From NCBI GenBank assembly GCA_947652115.1, contig OX393571.1, positions 87,001 through 151,000 of the forward strand: a stretch of 64,000 bases of DNA, written 5' to 3'. The notes beneath the pieces are model-generated. The model was given only the letters and a program-made list of their open reading frames with translations, ran no database searches and was not told the origin of the DNA. The translations under genes were made by a program, and so were the position numbers. Every line of letters starts with the position of its first letter. Positions within the stretch are counted from its first letter, which is position 1. The DNA comes from Blastomussa wellsi (Eukaryota > Cnidaria > Anthozoa > Scleractinia > Plerogyridae). Below, one piece after another: positions 1 to 11,560 of this stretch.

Positions 1-1311
1 ACATTTTTATTCTCGCGCCTAAATAAAAACTTTACACGTCCTGCTCAACGATGCGTCATATCTATTTTAATACTATGATAAAAATAGCTATTTCTCAAAG
101 ACACGTCATATCTGTTCTAATACTATTCTAAAAATAGCTTTTTCCATCGGAATATATATTTGACATATTTAACAATTAAATTGTGAGCTCCAGAATTCTA
201 TCGCGTTATAGGTGATGAGGGGGAATGCCGAATCAACAGACTCATTTTTCTTTGTTGAAGAAGTTCATTGTTTCATTGAAAATGGACACTTGAAATGTTC
301 CTTCCAGCTGAAACGTTTACTTTCATACTTGAAAATAAATTTAAAAAGTATCAAATTTTTCTGAAAAGTTTTTCTTTCGAGAGGAAGCTTGTTTTTCATA
401 TGAAAACGTTACTTTTTCACCTGAGAAAGACTCAAATGGCCACTCAGAGTCTGAAAATACCTTAAAGCTGAACTATTTTTTTTAGGAAAATAACCATGAA
501 TTGTGAGCCAAAATAGACCCGGTTTGAGTAAAAGAAGTATCATATTTTGCTGTCCTTTTAAAATCGACAAGACAATTTGGAGATGAAAAATATGTCCTTA
601 CGAGTTGAAAAGGAGCGAATATTCACTTCAGAAGATATCTTTTTCAGTTATAAAATAACAGCTACTTTGGGTTACAACTTCAGGTTTTAGCTGAGAACAT
701 TTCGTTTTTAGTCAACAAGTTTCAATGTCGATTAACAAACTTCAATTTTAGCTCTAAAGGCGAGAAATCAAATGTAGAATCATCACAGCAAAGAACATCG
801 GTGAATTTTTAACTTTATTCTCCAATAAAACGCTTTTTATGCTAAATGGAATCCAGTTTGTTTACATTCCGATCATTCCATTAATGGAATCAGACTCCAG
901 TAAATGTCATTTTCCATTTGACAGCGAAATCAAGGAAATTATTTTTGGATCCTTGAATGTACAGCGGAAGGGTTAGAATTGAATGTTACCCCCCCCCCAC
1001 CACACCCCCTTAGGTTTCAACTATTGTGAAAAGAGGATTTTCTCCATGACACTAATTTTTAGTAGCTGTTCATTTATCCGTTACGAAAATTTTGATGTCA
1101 CGCTGTGTCTATGATTTCGGTATTGCCATGCCAACCGCATAATAAAATATAAATATCGACATTGTTTATTTTAATCTTTATTTTTCCAGTCTTCTTCAGC
1201 AAAATAGCATAATTCATATATTTTACATTCCATTGACATTTTGGCTTGATCTCGTATTGATTTACTTTATTTTCTGGCTTGATTTAAGGAAATAGTAAAA
1301 TTCAAGACAGC

Positions 1312-1375
1312 GGATCCAAGATGGCGGCCTTAATGACTTCAGATAACGTCATAATCAGTAAAACGTATGTCACCT
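1312..1375 (+). promoter_or_regulatory. YY1-like motif / possible first exon
   Basis: The sequence CCAAGATGGCGGCC combines a YY1-type core (AAGATGGCGGC) with an ATG in a good Kozak context. The short frame from this ATG is open to a possible donor AAAAC|GTATGT about 45 bases later. The motif is identical in all five units (ATG at 1321, 8166, 15863, 22714, 30449). It may mark a start site of a plus-strand transcript in each unit. No downstream plus-strand exon was identified, so the call is weak. Confidence 0.25.
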
Positions 1376-2130
1376 TGTAGAGTAAGTTCAGCGAAAGAAA
1401 ACAAAAATTTTAATTTTTTATCGTTTTTTGGGTGATGAGTGTTTCGTTTTGCACTAACCGTTTCAGTACAAAAAAGAAAATTGACATTCTTGCTTTCGAT
1501 TTGACAGAACCATAGTTTGAGGTTTAGGTTATCACAGAAATCGAGTTCTGTTTTCACTCGACAATTTAATTATTTCCACTACCTTCATCGTATGCATAAA
1601 TTGAGATGTAGCAATACATAAGAATAAAAAATAAATAAAAAAAATATGAAAAACACGACAGCAAACAGTTTTGATGCGTTTACTTCAGATATCTAGAACA
1701 CAAAACTGAATCTACAAATTGAGACCTTCGACCAAAATGATCTTAATCAAAGTTATTTTTGCAAGATAAATTCGCAGCTACAGTAGAGAAGATCAAAATA
1801 TATCGAAAGGTGACGGATTCTTAATTTTCAATGACAAAATACAATTAAAATGAAATATACCCTTGATTAATAAGTGCCCACGCGCCCCCAAAGACTAATG
1901 AATTTTAAAATATGACGCAAGGCCACCCTTATCTAGATCAGTCAAAATGAATGTACAATGTGACGAGATTTCTTTAGGTTTCTTGTCCGAAACATCAGTG
2001 CATGTAATAAAAAGTGGTTCGTGCCAGTCAATGACATTGATATGGGGATGGGGGTCTAATACTTGGCGTCCAGGGCGCTTAATCTAGAAGATAAGGTTTA
2101 ATCAATTAAAAACGTTGTCTTGAGACTTAC

Positions 2131-2708
2131 CATTATGAAGATGTTTTGACGAAAATTGATTGGTCCTGACACTGGCTGGTACCATGTAACTACAGAAAGA
2201 ATAAAAGAGGTCAGAACAATTGCTTCTAAGTGACTTTTGATTTTAGTGCAGAAACTTGGGTTTTCTTAAGAGCAATGGTTAATTCACAAGATCATTTTTG
2301 TGGATCCTGGTCTAGCTTGAAGACATGTTGTTTCCAAAATAAGCAGGCCCACATGCATGTAAGAGTTTCTTTATCAGAAGGGAAATTGCCCTTGGTATGA
2401 CCTTAACAAGACTAACAGCTCTGCCACCCACAAACTCCCACAATCAGGTAACAGATCGATGTTATTTTGGGAAAAGTTCACTAACTTGGGATAATCAGTA
2501 TGGAGGGGAACTTCTTTCAAGGGACAAATTTTCTCTCCATTTCAAAAATTTGATAGTTTGGCCTGCTCTTGTTTACACATGCCAGCATCCATTCTTATAG
2601 AGCTGGACACGTCTAAGGCTACAAACAAAATTAAACACTTCTTACCATGAAGAAGTTATAGCTATCCCTGTACTGCAGTCTGTGCAGACTTTGCTTGCCT
2701 TCAATATC
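2131..2708 (-). other. Two candidate exons of unknown protein (unit 1)
   Basis: Two short minus-strand segments have good splice borders. Segment 2646-2708 (63 bp) follows TTTTTTCCTTAG and is followed by GTAAGAAG. Segment 2131-2189 (59 bp) follows TTCTTTCTGTAG and is followed by GTAAGTC. Each is open in at least one frame, but I cannot find a frame that joins them and also ends compatibly with the receptor-like exons, so they could be untranslated or belong to another transcript. Copies lie at 8976-9034 and 9491-9553, 16645-16703 and 17160-17222, 23525-23583 and 24040-24102, and 31440-31498 and 31955-32017; the 59-bp segment is present twice in unit 5. Confidence 0.35.
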
Positions 2709-4476
2709 CTAAGGAAAAAATAAAACATCATGTTTTATTGAGGCAAGTGAATATAATTTAGCATTATAGTTTTTATAGCGATCTTTCTTGTTTACAAACA
2801 TTGATGCCACATTTCTACGGATATTCAAAATTTCAGATACCGGAACAAAAGAAGTGATTTTTTAAAAAGCCACTTAGGATCTGGTTGGTATGACGTCACG
2901 AGAGACATCGCCATATCAGACAAGAAAACAATAACCACAACAAACAAACAAACATAAATAAATAAACAACAACAACAAAAATATTCAATAACGTTTACCT
3001 CTTCCGTGAAAGGCCTCCAAGTTGGTACCAAGGAAGAGCTCCATTCTCTTTGTCCCTCTGCTTACCAAGTCCCTTCGATCAAAAGGCTTGAAGAATGCAA
3101 AAAAAAAAGGAAATACGAACTTTACATTTAATCACAAAGCACGAACACCACAGTCATTCCAAACAATGGATCCGGGGCCATGCACTGACCCCGATTAGAA
3201 ATGTCCACTACTCTAGATCTACAGGTTTGTAGACCATACCTTTCGCTGTAAATCTAGAGTAAGTCTTTAAAGTTTAATCCAATGTAAACGTTGTTTTTCC
3301 ATTCAAACGTTTCTGTTAATGAGCGCATACAGCTCTTTCACAAAGAAACGAATATTTTAACTAAAAAGCTGTATTGTATGTTAGCACGAGATGCAAAATA
3401 TTATATTAAGAATAAATACTAGCCGCTTTAACATTGACTTCTATAATTCTATCAACCCGTCAGTCGAAATAAGTTTCACAAAAACTCTTGAATGGACCTA
3501 CCGCGTGCATTTTGCATTAGTGCAAAACCATCAGTTTAAGTTGGAAATAACGCTGTTTGGGTCCAGTCTTCAGTTCCTGGTTTTCTTTCTTGTCTCAGCA
3601 TTACAATCTTCTGTTCTACAAGCTGATTGTAGCAAGGAGTCTCTTCATTTGTAGCGACATAAACTGAACAAGAACCAACCAAGGCGATGGCGAACTGAAC
3701 TTGTGATGAATAATTATCAGAATGTGCTCGCACTTTTGAAATCATTTGCAAAGTAAATTTGATCAGCTTCCCGCCAAATACAATCGCATCTTAAACCTTC
3801 CTCACAGTTATTGACTCTTTTCTAAAATTCCTTTCAAAAAAAATTTGCCCAGATATGGGCAATCCTTCGTACCGCTTCATATAAGAGTCCCAAAATAGCA
3901 CCCGTTGCTGTCATTATGCTTGTAATGAGGAGTGTTTTGTTTAATAGATCAGCCTCGCTATCAAACAAACCAGTTGATATGTCCTGAACAACTTCTTCAT
4001 CAGAAAGCCTCGAACCCTGCAATATGGAAGATGAACAATGCCATTATCCACGTGGAAAACTATGCTAATAATTTAATTTCGTGCAATCACATCACATCTT
4101 TGCCGACAGTCTCACTTTAAACCATGACAGATTTACTGCTATTTAGAAGCATTGTGTCACGCAAAATCCTGTTTTGCAAAAAGAAAAAATCACGCAACGA
4201 CTCAAATAAGCCGTTATTTGGGTCGTCAACGTGTAAAGCCGCTCCCTTGTGACAATAGGGAGCTTAAGAAATGAGGACGGCGACAGCTAAGACGACGCCT
4301 GCTTAAAATTAATTTATATTTTGCGCACGAATCTCGCAATTGCCTTGATGTATTCGGTGCATCTATCGCTTTCAAACGTAGTTCATGTAGAAAATATAAG
4401 GACGGCGGTTATTTTAAAACAGAAAAATGAAAATGTAGAAGGAGGTTCACGTTTTCCAAAGTACTCAAAAATTGGT

Positions 4477-4752
4477 CATTTCACGTTGTTGTTTTGCAGA
4501 GGACGGCAAAGAAATGTACAAAGAATTATAACGCGCGTGCAGAGCTATTGTACTGCTCATTAAATCTTTTGTTTAGCGACGTTCTCGTTGACGTTGCCGT
4601 CGTGGTTTGCTTAAGCTCCCTATTAGGGACCACGACGTCCTCGTTGACGTCGCCAAACAAAAGATTTAATGAGCAGAACAATAGCTCTGCACGTGCGTTA
4701 TCCATCTTTGCACATTTCTTTGTCGTCCCCTGAAAAACGACGACGTGAAATG
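4477..4752. mobile_element. Fold-back MITE-like palindrome, unit 1
   Basis: A long imperfect inverted repeat. The left arm runs from CATTTCACGTTGTTG through GCAGAGCTATTGT and CTGCTCATTAAATC; the right arm gives the same words in reverse complement to CGACGTGAAATG. The centre contains TAGGGACCACGACG next to AAGCTCCCTATT, which look like abutting ends of a second element of the same style. Weaker complementarity extends outward to about 4250 and 4985 (GGACGGCGAC against GTCGCCGTC). There is no coding capacity. This is typical of non-autonomous DNA elements. Confidence 0.6.
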
Positions 4753-6347
4753 AATAAATTCTGCGTGGTGTGAAGAACGTGAATCACAGCGGCAAGTTTT
4801 TCAGGTTTCTAGTTTGAATTAAATAAGCGCATTAAAATCGAAGTAAAAATAAGCGCTGATACTGATAATCACGCTAACCAAATTTTGATAGTTGCAAGAT
4901 ACTTCCGTAAAATTTAAATGCATTTTTTGGTGGACATTGTCATCGGCGTCGCCGTCGTGCTTTCGTGAGGTCCCTAATAGTATTGCGTGACGACTTTTTA
5001 AAGTTCTATGTCAATGTTTAGAAGCATTGAGAGCAACTCCTAGCTAAACCGTACCGTTATAGGTTCCACAAGTTCTTCAACCCATTTAAAAATTTCCGCT
5101 TGGTGGGAGCGCATGTAACCATAGAAACAATGTCGAAGACGCATCGAGTGTCCACCAATGACAACTCCATATGCTGTTTGATAATCTATGATCTGGGCCA
5201 CTCGTATCGAGGGCTTAGAGAAGAGGTCTTTATGCGTCTTACCGGCGTACGTGTCTACTAAGATTTCATCTACTTCTCTGTTGTTAAGAGCCTCGGCGAG
5301 CTCTTCGAGGGTGTGGTAGTCTTTTTGTGGAAATAGAAGTAAGCCTTCACTTTACGTCAGTGTTCAGTTTGTTTAAAACCTAGCATAATGGGTGACAAAT
5401 TACTCTTTAAATTTGGCGCGAAATTTCAGCGTTAATTTCTAATTCCACATGTGAAATTGAGAACGTAAATTGTAACCCATGATACTATAAGTTAATCTTG
5501 TTGAAATTCTAAAGTATTATTTTTATTTTACATGTAATAGGTTTATTTATATTAAATTTTGTTTTCGTGAATGTTTCATACTTGGGCTATCCGCGCATTT
5601 CACTCCCCCTCCTCCATCGCAGTCGTCTTCAATCAAAATAAACTAGCTTTTGTTGCGTGGATTCTCAGTACGCCACTACCTCTCTGAAAACTCTATTGTT
5701 ATCTGGGACTAGAGACATTGTTACCACATGTTACATATTGTTTTGCGACTCGTTCCGAGATGCAGAGGTGGGCCCCGAATTCTTCGTTGTTAGAAAGAAC
5801 TTTGTTGTTGTCTAATTGACTAGCTTTGAATTATTTGTGTTGGTAATCAAATGGCAGCAAGAGAAATTAGGAAATAATTTCACTTGCGTCTTGTCAAAAT
5901 TCTTTTAAGGGCAAGGACACTAGGTAAGTTGTAGAATTGGAGATAACTTTTGCTAAATTATAATATTTGCTAATTGTAGCATCTACCTTTTCCATAAAAG
6001 AAATCGTGTGGCTAACCTAACAATACAAACAAAACTATTCGTTAACAGCCATCCTCCCCGCCCTCCCCCTGGATAGTTTATTAAGGGTGAAAAACGACAA
6101 ATAGGTGACACTAAACCAGAAGGGAACAAGGATGGTTAAGGATGGAGAAGACTGAAACAGATAAATGAACAAATGACGAGTTTGAAAAATACTACGCGCG
6201 CTCTCATTGGTTGATATGTGTGTTTAGATGGGAGGATGTAAACACGGTTGTGACGTTTTAGGTTCGTGCGTATTTTCAAGGAATATTTATAAAAGTAATA
6301 GAGGACCTTTTCCAGGTTTACATAGCCTCATTTTAACACTAGGAGGA

Positions 6348-6422
6348 TTGGGAGAATTCTCGAAAGTTATGCAAACCCTTGACGAAGTTTCGGGTTTGCA
6401 TTACTGTCTCGAATTCTCCCAA
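6348..6422. repeat. Nested hairpin, unit 1
   Basis: Two nested perfect arms: TTGGGAGAATTC (6348-6359) with GAATTCTCCCAA (6411-6422), and ATGCAAACCC (6369-6378) with GGGTTTGCAT (6392-6401). The flanks also share TGTAAACACGG in direct orientation. It probably belongs to another small palindromic repeat. Copies are present in units 2, 3 and 4 at 14075, 20929 and 28624 (approximate starts). Confidence 0.6.
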
Positions 6423-9400
6423 ACCCCCTCGTGTAAACACGGACAAAGCCCGCTATTGCTCAAATAGTATGGCATAGTACAGACCCATGCGCCATTCTGT
6501 AGAAAACAATCTTCACACAAGCCAGGACGTGTGCCAATTTCTGAACGGACCTAACCTTCGTTTTCTCAGTCATAAATTGTAAAAACCTTTAACTGTAACC
6601 CAGCGAGCTCTCCCACTCCCCTCACACAATTTCAACCTACCTTCGTTCACAAGCGCATTTCTCCTGACTCCGAGATTGTACTCAGGTGAGCCGTGAATCG
6701 CCCCTACCTGAAAAAATATTACAAGAAACTCAAACGAATACCAAAACGGAGGTTTCATTCCTGTCATGAAATTGCTACGGAGGAAACTGAAAATGCAAAG
6801 GAGCGAGGTTCTGACATTTTTATTCTCGCGCCTAAATAAAAACTTTACACGTCCTGCTCAACGATGCGTCATATCTATTTTAATACTATGATAAAAATAG
6901 CTATTTCTCAAAGACACGTCATATCTGTTCTAATACTATTCTAAAAATAGCTTTTTCCATCGGAATATATATTTGACATATTTAACAATTAAATTGTGAG
7001 CTCCAGAATTCTATCGCGTTATAGGTGATGAGGGGGAATGCCGAATCAACAGACTCATTTTTCTTTGTTGAAGAAGTTCATTGTTTCATTGAAAATGGAC
7101 ACTTGAAATGTTCCTTCCAGCTGAAATGTTTACTTTCATACTTGAAAATAAATTTAAAAAGTATCAAATTTTTCTGAAAAGTTTTTCTTTCGAGAGGAAG
7201 CTCGTTTTTCATATGAAAACGTTACTTTTTCACCTGAGAAAGACTCAAATGGCCACTCAGAGTCTGAAAATACCTTAAAGCTGAACTATTTTTTTTAGGA
7301 AAATAACCATGAATTGTGAGCCAAAATAGACCCGGTTTGAGTAAAAGAAGTATCATATTTTGCTGTCCTTTTAAAATCGACAAGACAATTTGGAGATGAA
7401 AAATATGTCCTTACGAGTTGAAAAGGAGCGAATATTCACTTCAGAAGATATCTTTTTCAGTTATAAAATAACAGCTACTTTGGGTTACAACTTCAGGTTT
7501 TAGCTGAGAACATTTCGTTTTTAGTCAACAAGTTTCAATGTCGATTAACAAACTTCAATTTTAGCTCTAAAGGCGAGAAATCAAATGTAGAATCATCACA
7601 GCAAAGAACATCGGTGAATTGTTAACTTTATTCTCCAATAAAACGCTTTTTATGCTAAATGGAATCCAGTTTGTTTACATTCCGATCATTCCATTAATGG
7701 AATCAGACTCCAGTAAATGTCATTTTCCATTTGACAGCGAAATCAAGGAAATTATTTTTGTTTTCCAATTTTGCTGCGACTTAAAAGCTATGGATCCTTG
7801 AACGTACAGCGGAAGGGTTAGAATTGAATGTTACCCCCCCCCCACCACACCCCCTTAGGTTTCACCTATTGTGAAAAGAGGATTTTCTCCATGACACTAA
7901 TTTTTAGTAGCTGTTCATTTATCCGTTACGAAAATTTTGATGTCACGCTGTGTCTATGATTTCGGTATTGCCATGCCAACCGCATAATAAAATATAAATA
8001 TCGACATTGTTTATATAAATCTTTATTTTTCCAGTCTTCTTCAGCAAAATAGCATAATTCATATATTTTACATTCCATTGACATTTTGGCTTGATCTCGT
8101 ATTGATTTACTTTATTTTCTGGCTTGATTTAAGGAAATAGTAAAATTCAAGACAGCGGATCCAAGATGGCGGCCTTAATGACTTCAGATAACGTCATAAT
8201 CAGTAAAACGTATGTCACCTTGTAGAGTAAGTTCAGCGAAAGAAAACAAAAATTTTAATTTTTTATCGTTTTTTGGGTGATGAGTGTTTCGTTTTGCACT
8301 AACCGTTTCAGTACAAAAAAGAAAATTGACATTCTTGCTTTCGATTTGACAGAACCATAGTTTGAGGTTTAGGTTATCACAGAAATCGAGTTCTGTTTTC
8401 ACTCGACAATTTAATTATTTCCACTACCTTCATCGTATGCATAAATTGAGATGTAGCAATACATAAGAATAAAAAATAAATAAAAAAAATATGAAAAACA
8501 CGACAGCAAACAGTTTTGATGCGTTTACTTCAGATATCTAGAACACAAAACTGAATCTACAAATTGAGACCTTCGACCAAAATGATCTTAATCAAAGTTA
8601 TTTTTGCAAGATAAATTCGCAGCTACAGTAGAGAAGATCAAAATATATCGAAAGGTGACGGATTCTTAATTTTCAATGACAAAATACAATTAAAATGAAA
8701 TATACCCTTGATTAATAAGTGCCCACGCGCCCCCAAAGACTAATGAATTTTAAAATATGACGCAAGGCCACCCTTATCTAGATCAGTCAAAATGAATGTA
8801 CAATGTGACGAGATTTCTTTAGGTTTCTTGTCCGAAACATCAGTGCATGCAATAAAAAGTGGTTCGTGCCAGTCAATGACATTGATATGGGGATGGGGGT
8901 CTAATACTTGGCGTCCAGGGCGCTTAATCTAGAAGATAAGGTTTAATCAATTAAAAACCGTGTCTTGAGACTTACCATTATGAAGATGTTTTGACGAAAA
9001 TTGATTGGTCCTGACACTGGCTGGTACCATGTAACTACAGAAAGAATAAAAGAGGTCAGAACAATTGCTTCTAAGTGACTTTTGATTTTAGTGCAGAAAC
9101 TTGGGTTTTCTTAAGAGCAATGGTTAATTCACAAGATCATTTTTGTGGATCCTGGTCTAGCTTGAAGACATGTCGTTTCCAAAATTAGCAGGCCCACATG
9201 CATGTAAGAGTTTCTTTATCAGAAGGGAAATTGCCCTTGGTATGACCTTAACAAGACTAACAGCTCTGCCACCCACAAACTCCCACAATCAGGTAACATA
9301 TCGATGTTATTTTGGGAAAAGTTCACTAACTTGGGATAATCAGTATGGAGGGGAACTTCTTTCAAGGGACAAATTTTCTCTCCATTTCAAAAATTTGATA

Positions 9401-10206
9401 GTTTGGCCTGCTCTTGTTTACACATGCCAGCATCCATTCTTATAGAGCTGGACACGTCTAAGGCTACAAACAAAATTAAACACTTCTTACCATGAAGAAG
9501 TTATAGCTATCCCTGTACTGCAGTCTGTGCAGACTTTGCTTGCCTTCAATATCCTAAGGAAAAAATAAAACATCACGTTTTATTGAGGCAAGTGAATATA
9601 ATTTAGCATTATAGTTTTTATAGCGATCTTTCTTGTTTACAAACATTGATGCCACATTTCTACGGATATTCAAAATTTCAGATACCGGAACAAAAGAAGT
9701 CATTTTTTAAAAAGCCACTTAGGATCTGGTTGGTATGACGTCACGAGAGACATCGCCATATCAGACAAGAAAACAATAACCACAACAAACAAACAAACAT
9801 AAATAAATAAACAACAACAACAAAAATATTCAATAACGTTTACCTCTTCCGTGAAAGGCCTCCAAGTTGGTACCAAGGAAGAGCTCCATTCTCTTTGTCC
9901 CTCTGCTCACCAAGTCCCTTCGATCAAAAGGCTTGAAGAATGCAAAAAAAAAAGGAAATACGAACTTTACATTTAATCACAAAGCACGAACACCACAGTC
10001 ATTCCAAACAATGGATCCGGGGCCATGCACTGACCCCGATTAGAAATGTCCACTACTCTAGATCTACAGGTTTGTAGACCATACCTTTCGCTGTAAATCT
10101 AGAGTAAGTCTTTAAAGTTTAATCCAATGTAAACGTTATTTTTCCATTCAAACGTTTCTGTTAATGAGTGCATACAGCTCTTTCACAAAGAAACGAATAT
10201 TTTAAC

Positions 10207-11090
10207 TTAATGTCGCAGTTCCTATCTTTCGACTTTTATGTATGTAATGCACACAATAAGCACACAGTATATGGCGTTAAGGGGGGAACACCACTTCGCG
10301 ATCGGCGTGACAAGCGAACTTCTATTGCGTGACCGAAATCCAAACTTATCTCCCCAGCGGTAAAACCCACGCTGGATCGGACAAGTTGGCAGGGCCATAA
10401 GCTTACGCGACCTAAAAGCCTAACTCTAAACGGCACTACGAGCTGACCTCCGGTCGGCAACGTGCTAGAGTATAGACAATATTGTGACTTTACAAGTCTT
10501 ACTTATCTCCCCAGCACTACGAGCCGACTCCGCCGACATGTGCTGGATTGGAGAAGAAAAGGCATAAAGAGCGTAAATAGCTTACAAAACAAAGTTTGGG
10601 GAAGTCGCTGAGAGACTAAACCGAAGCGCGAATAACGGTGGTGAACCCCAAATTTATTGAAATAATAACAAACATACCTCCAAAGGGAGGGAGGGTGGGA
10701 ATTAACAATTATCGAGATGAACTAAAGTTGCAGTAACACTATTGCTAATGAATGATGCTAAAGTTCAAACTTCAAGCTTTTATACCCAGACAACTGTCTG
10801 AGTTTAAACCAATGGTAAAGTGTGTACTATGTACAACAAGAACAGCATGCGGCATTAAGTGAGACATGAATAGAGGTATTCTTTAAAAACAAGCCATACA
10901 GAATTCGTAATGTAAAAGTTCTAGACAGTATTGCAACATGTGTACTATAAGAGTCCTTTGTAGCCATTGTCTTTATGAGACAAGAAAGACCTAAAAGGTC
11001 TATTGCGTTACATTATACAAACAACCCACTGGGGGCCTTGAGCGTCACGCTCCATTAACTGCACTTTAAATGATTCTCTTTAAAGTTTTC
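10207..11090. mobile_element. 884-bp insertion, unknown class (unit 2)
   Basis: Absent from the same site in units 1, 3 and 5, where TTTTAACTAAAAAGCTG is uninterrupted. The insert contains two diverged GC-rich blocks around TTATCTCCCCAGC (near 10348 and 10503) and has no credible protein. The interior TGTAACGC...GCGACA on the minus strand could be the ends of a solo LTR, but I found no clear target duplication. It could also be a remnant of another element type, or ancestral DNA lost from the other units. Confidence 0.45.
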
Positions 11091-11560
11091 TAAAAAGCTG
11101 TATTGTATGTTAGCACGAGATGCAAAATATTATATTATGAATAAATACTAGCCGCTTTAACATTGGCTTCTATAATTCTATCAACCCGTCAGTCGAAATA
11201 AGTCTCACAAAAACTCTTGAATGGACCTACCGCGTGCATTTTGCATTAGTGCAAAACCATCAGTTTAAGTTGGAAATAACGCTGTTTGGGTCCAGTCTTC
11301 AGTTCCTGGTTTTCTTTCTTGTCTCAGCATTACAATCTTCTGTTCTACAAGCTGATTGTAGCAAGGAGTCTCTTCATTTGTAGCGACAAACTGAACAAGA
11401 ACCAACGAAGGCGATGGCGAACTGAACTTGTGATGAATAATTATCAGAATGTGCTCGCACTTTTGAAATCATTTGCAAAGTAAATTTGATCAGCTTCCCG
11501 CCAAATACAATCGCATCTTAAACCTTCCTCACAGTTATTGACTCTTTTCTAAAATTCCTT

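Larger units (their letters stand above)
3834..6707 (-). pseudogene. Receptor-like gene, 3' exons, unit 1 (splice acceptor lost)
   Basis: Three minus-strand exons: a 6641-6707, b 5055-5326, c 3834-4016 (ends in TGA). Exon a follows ATATTTTTTCAG and codes for GSPEYNLGVRRNA. Exon b codes for LEELAEALNNREVD, LVDTYAG and IIDYQTAYGVV, the pattern of the second lobe of periplasmic-binding-protein-like domains in ionotropic glutamate receptors. Exon c has a single hydrophobic helix (LLITSIMTATGAILGLLYE) near the C terminus, where such receptors have their last membrane segment. Junction phases agree (1 between a and b, 0 between b and c). Exon b has lost its TTAG acceptor through a 4-bp deletion relative to unit 3, so this copy probably cannot splice normally. 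The family assignment is from motif pattern only. Confidence 0.5.
1..6813. repeat. Tandem unit 1 (6.8-kb type)
   Basis: First of five head-to-tail copies. The phase used here starts at ACATTTTTATTCT, which recurs at 6814, 14541, 21395 and 29090; because the window opens exactly there, the array probably continues to the left. This copy lacks the 884-bp insertion of units 2 and 4 and the ~40-bp segment after ATTATTTTTG that units 2 and 5 carry. It contains the minus-strand receptor-like exons, a fold-back palindrome at 4477-4752 and a hairpin at 6348-6422. Apart from these, no long open frames are seen. Confidence 0.95.

Noticed and set aside
1339..1557. 72-residue minus-strand frame repeated in several units
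   Set aside because: It has no motif or splice support, and its start region overlaps the GATGGCGGCC motif. It recurs only because the units are copies; unit 3 lacks part of it through a deletion.
3932..4120. Plus-strand 62-residue frame opposite receptor exon c
   Set aside because: It is a shadow of exon c, which has splice borders and a membrane helix on the other strand.
6228..6467. Plus-strand 79-residue frame present in four units
   Set aside because: It runs through the nested hairpin at 6348-6422, so its conservation follows from unit duplication and the palindrome, not from coding.
10236..10460. 74-residue minus-strand frame in the 884-bp insertion
   Set aside because: No recognisable domain, and it is present only in the two copies of the same insertion.
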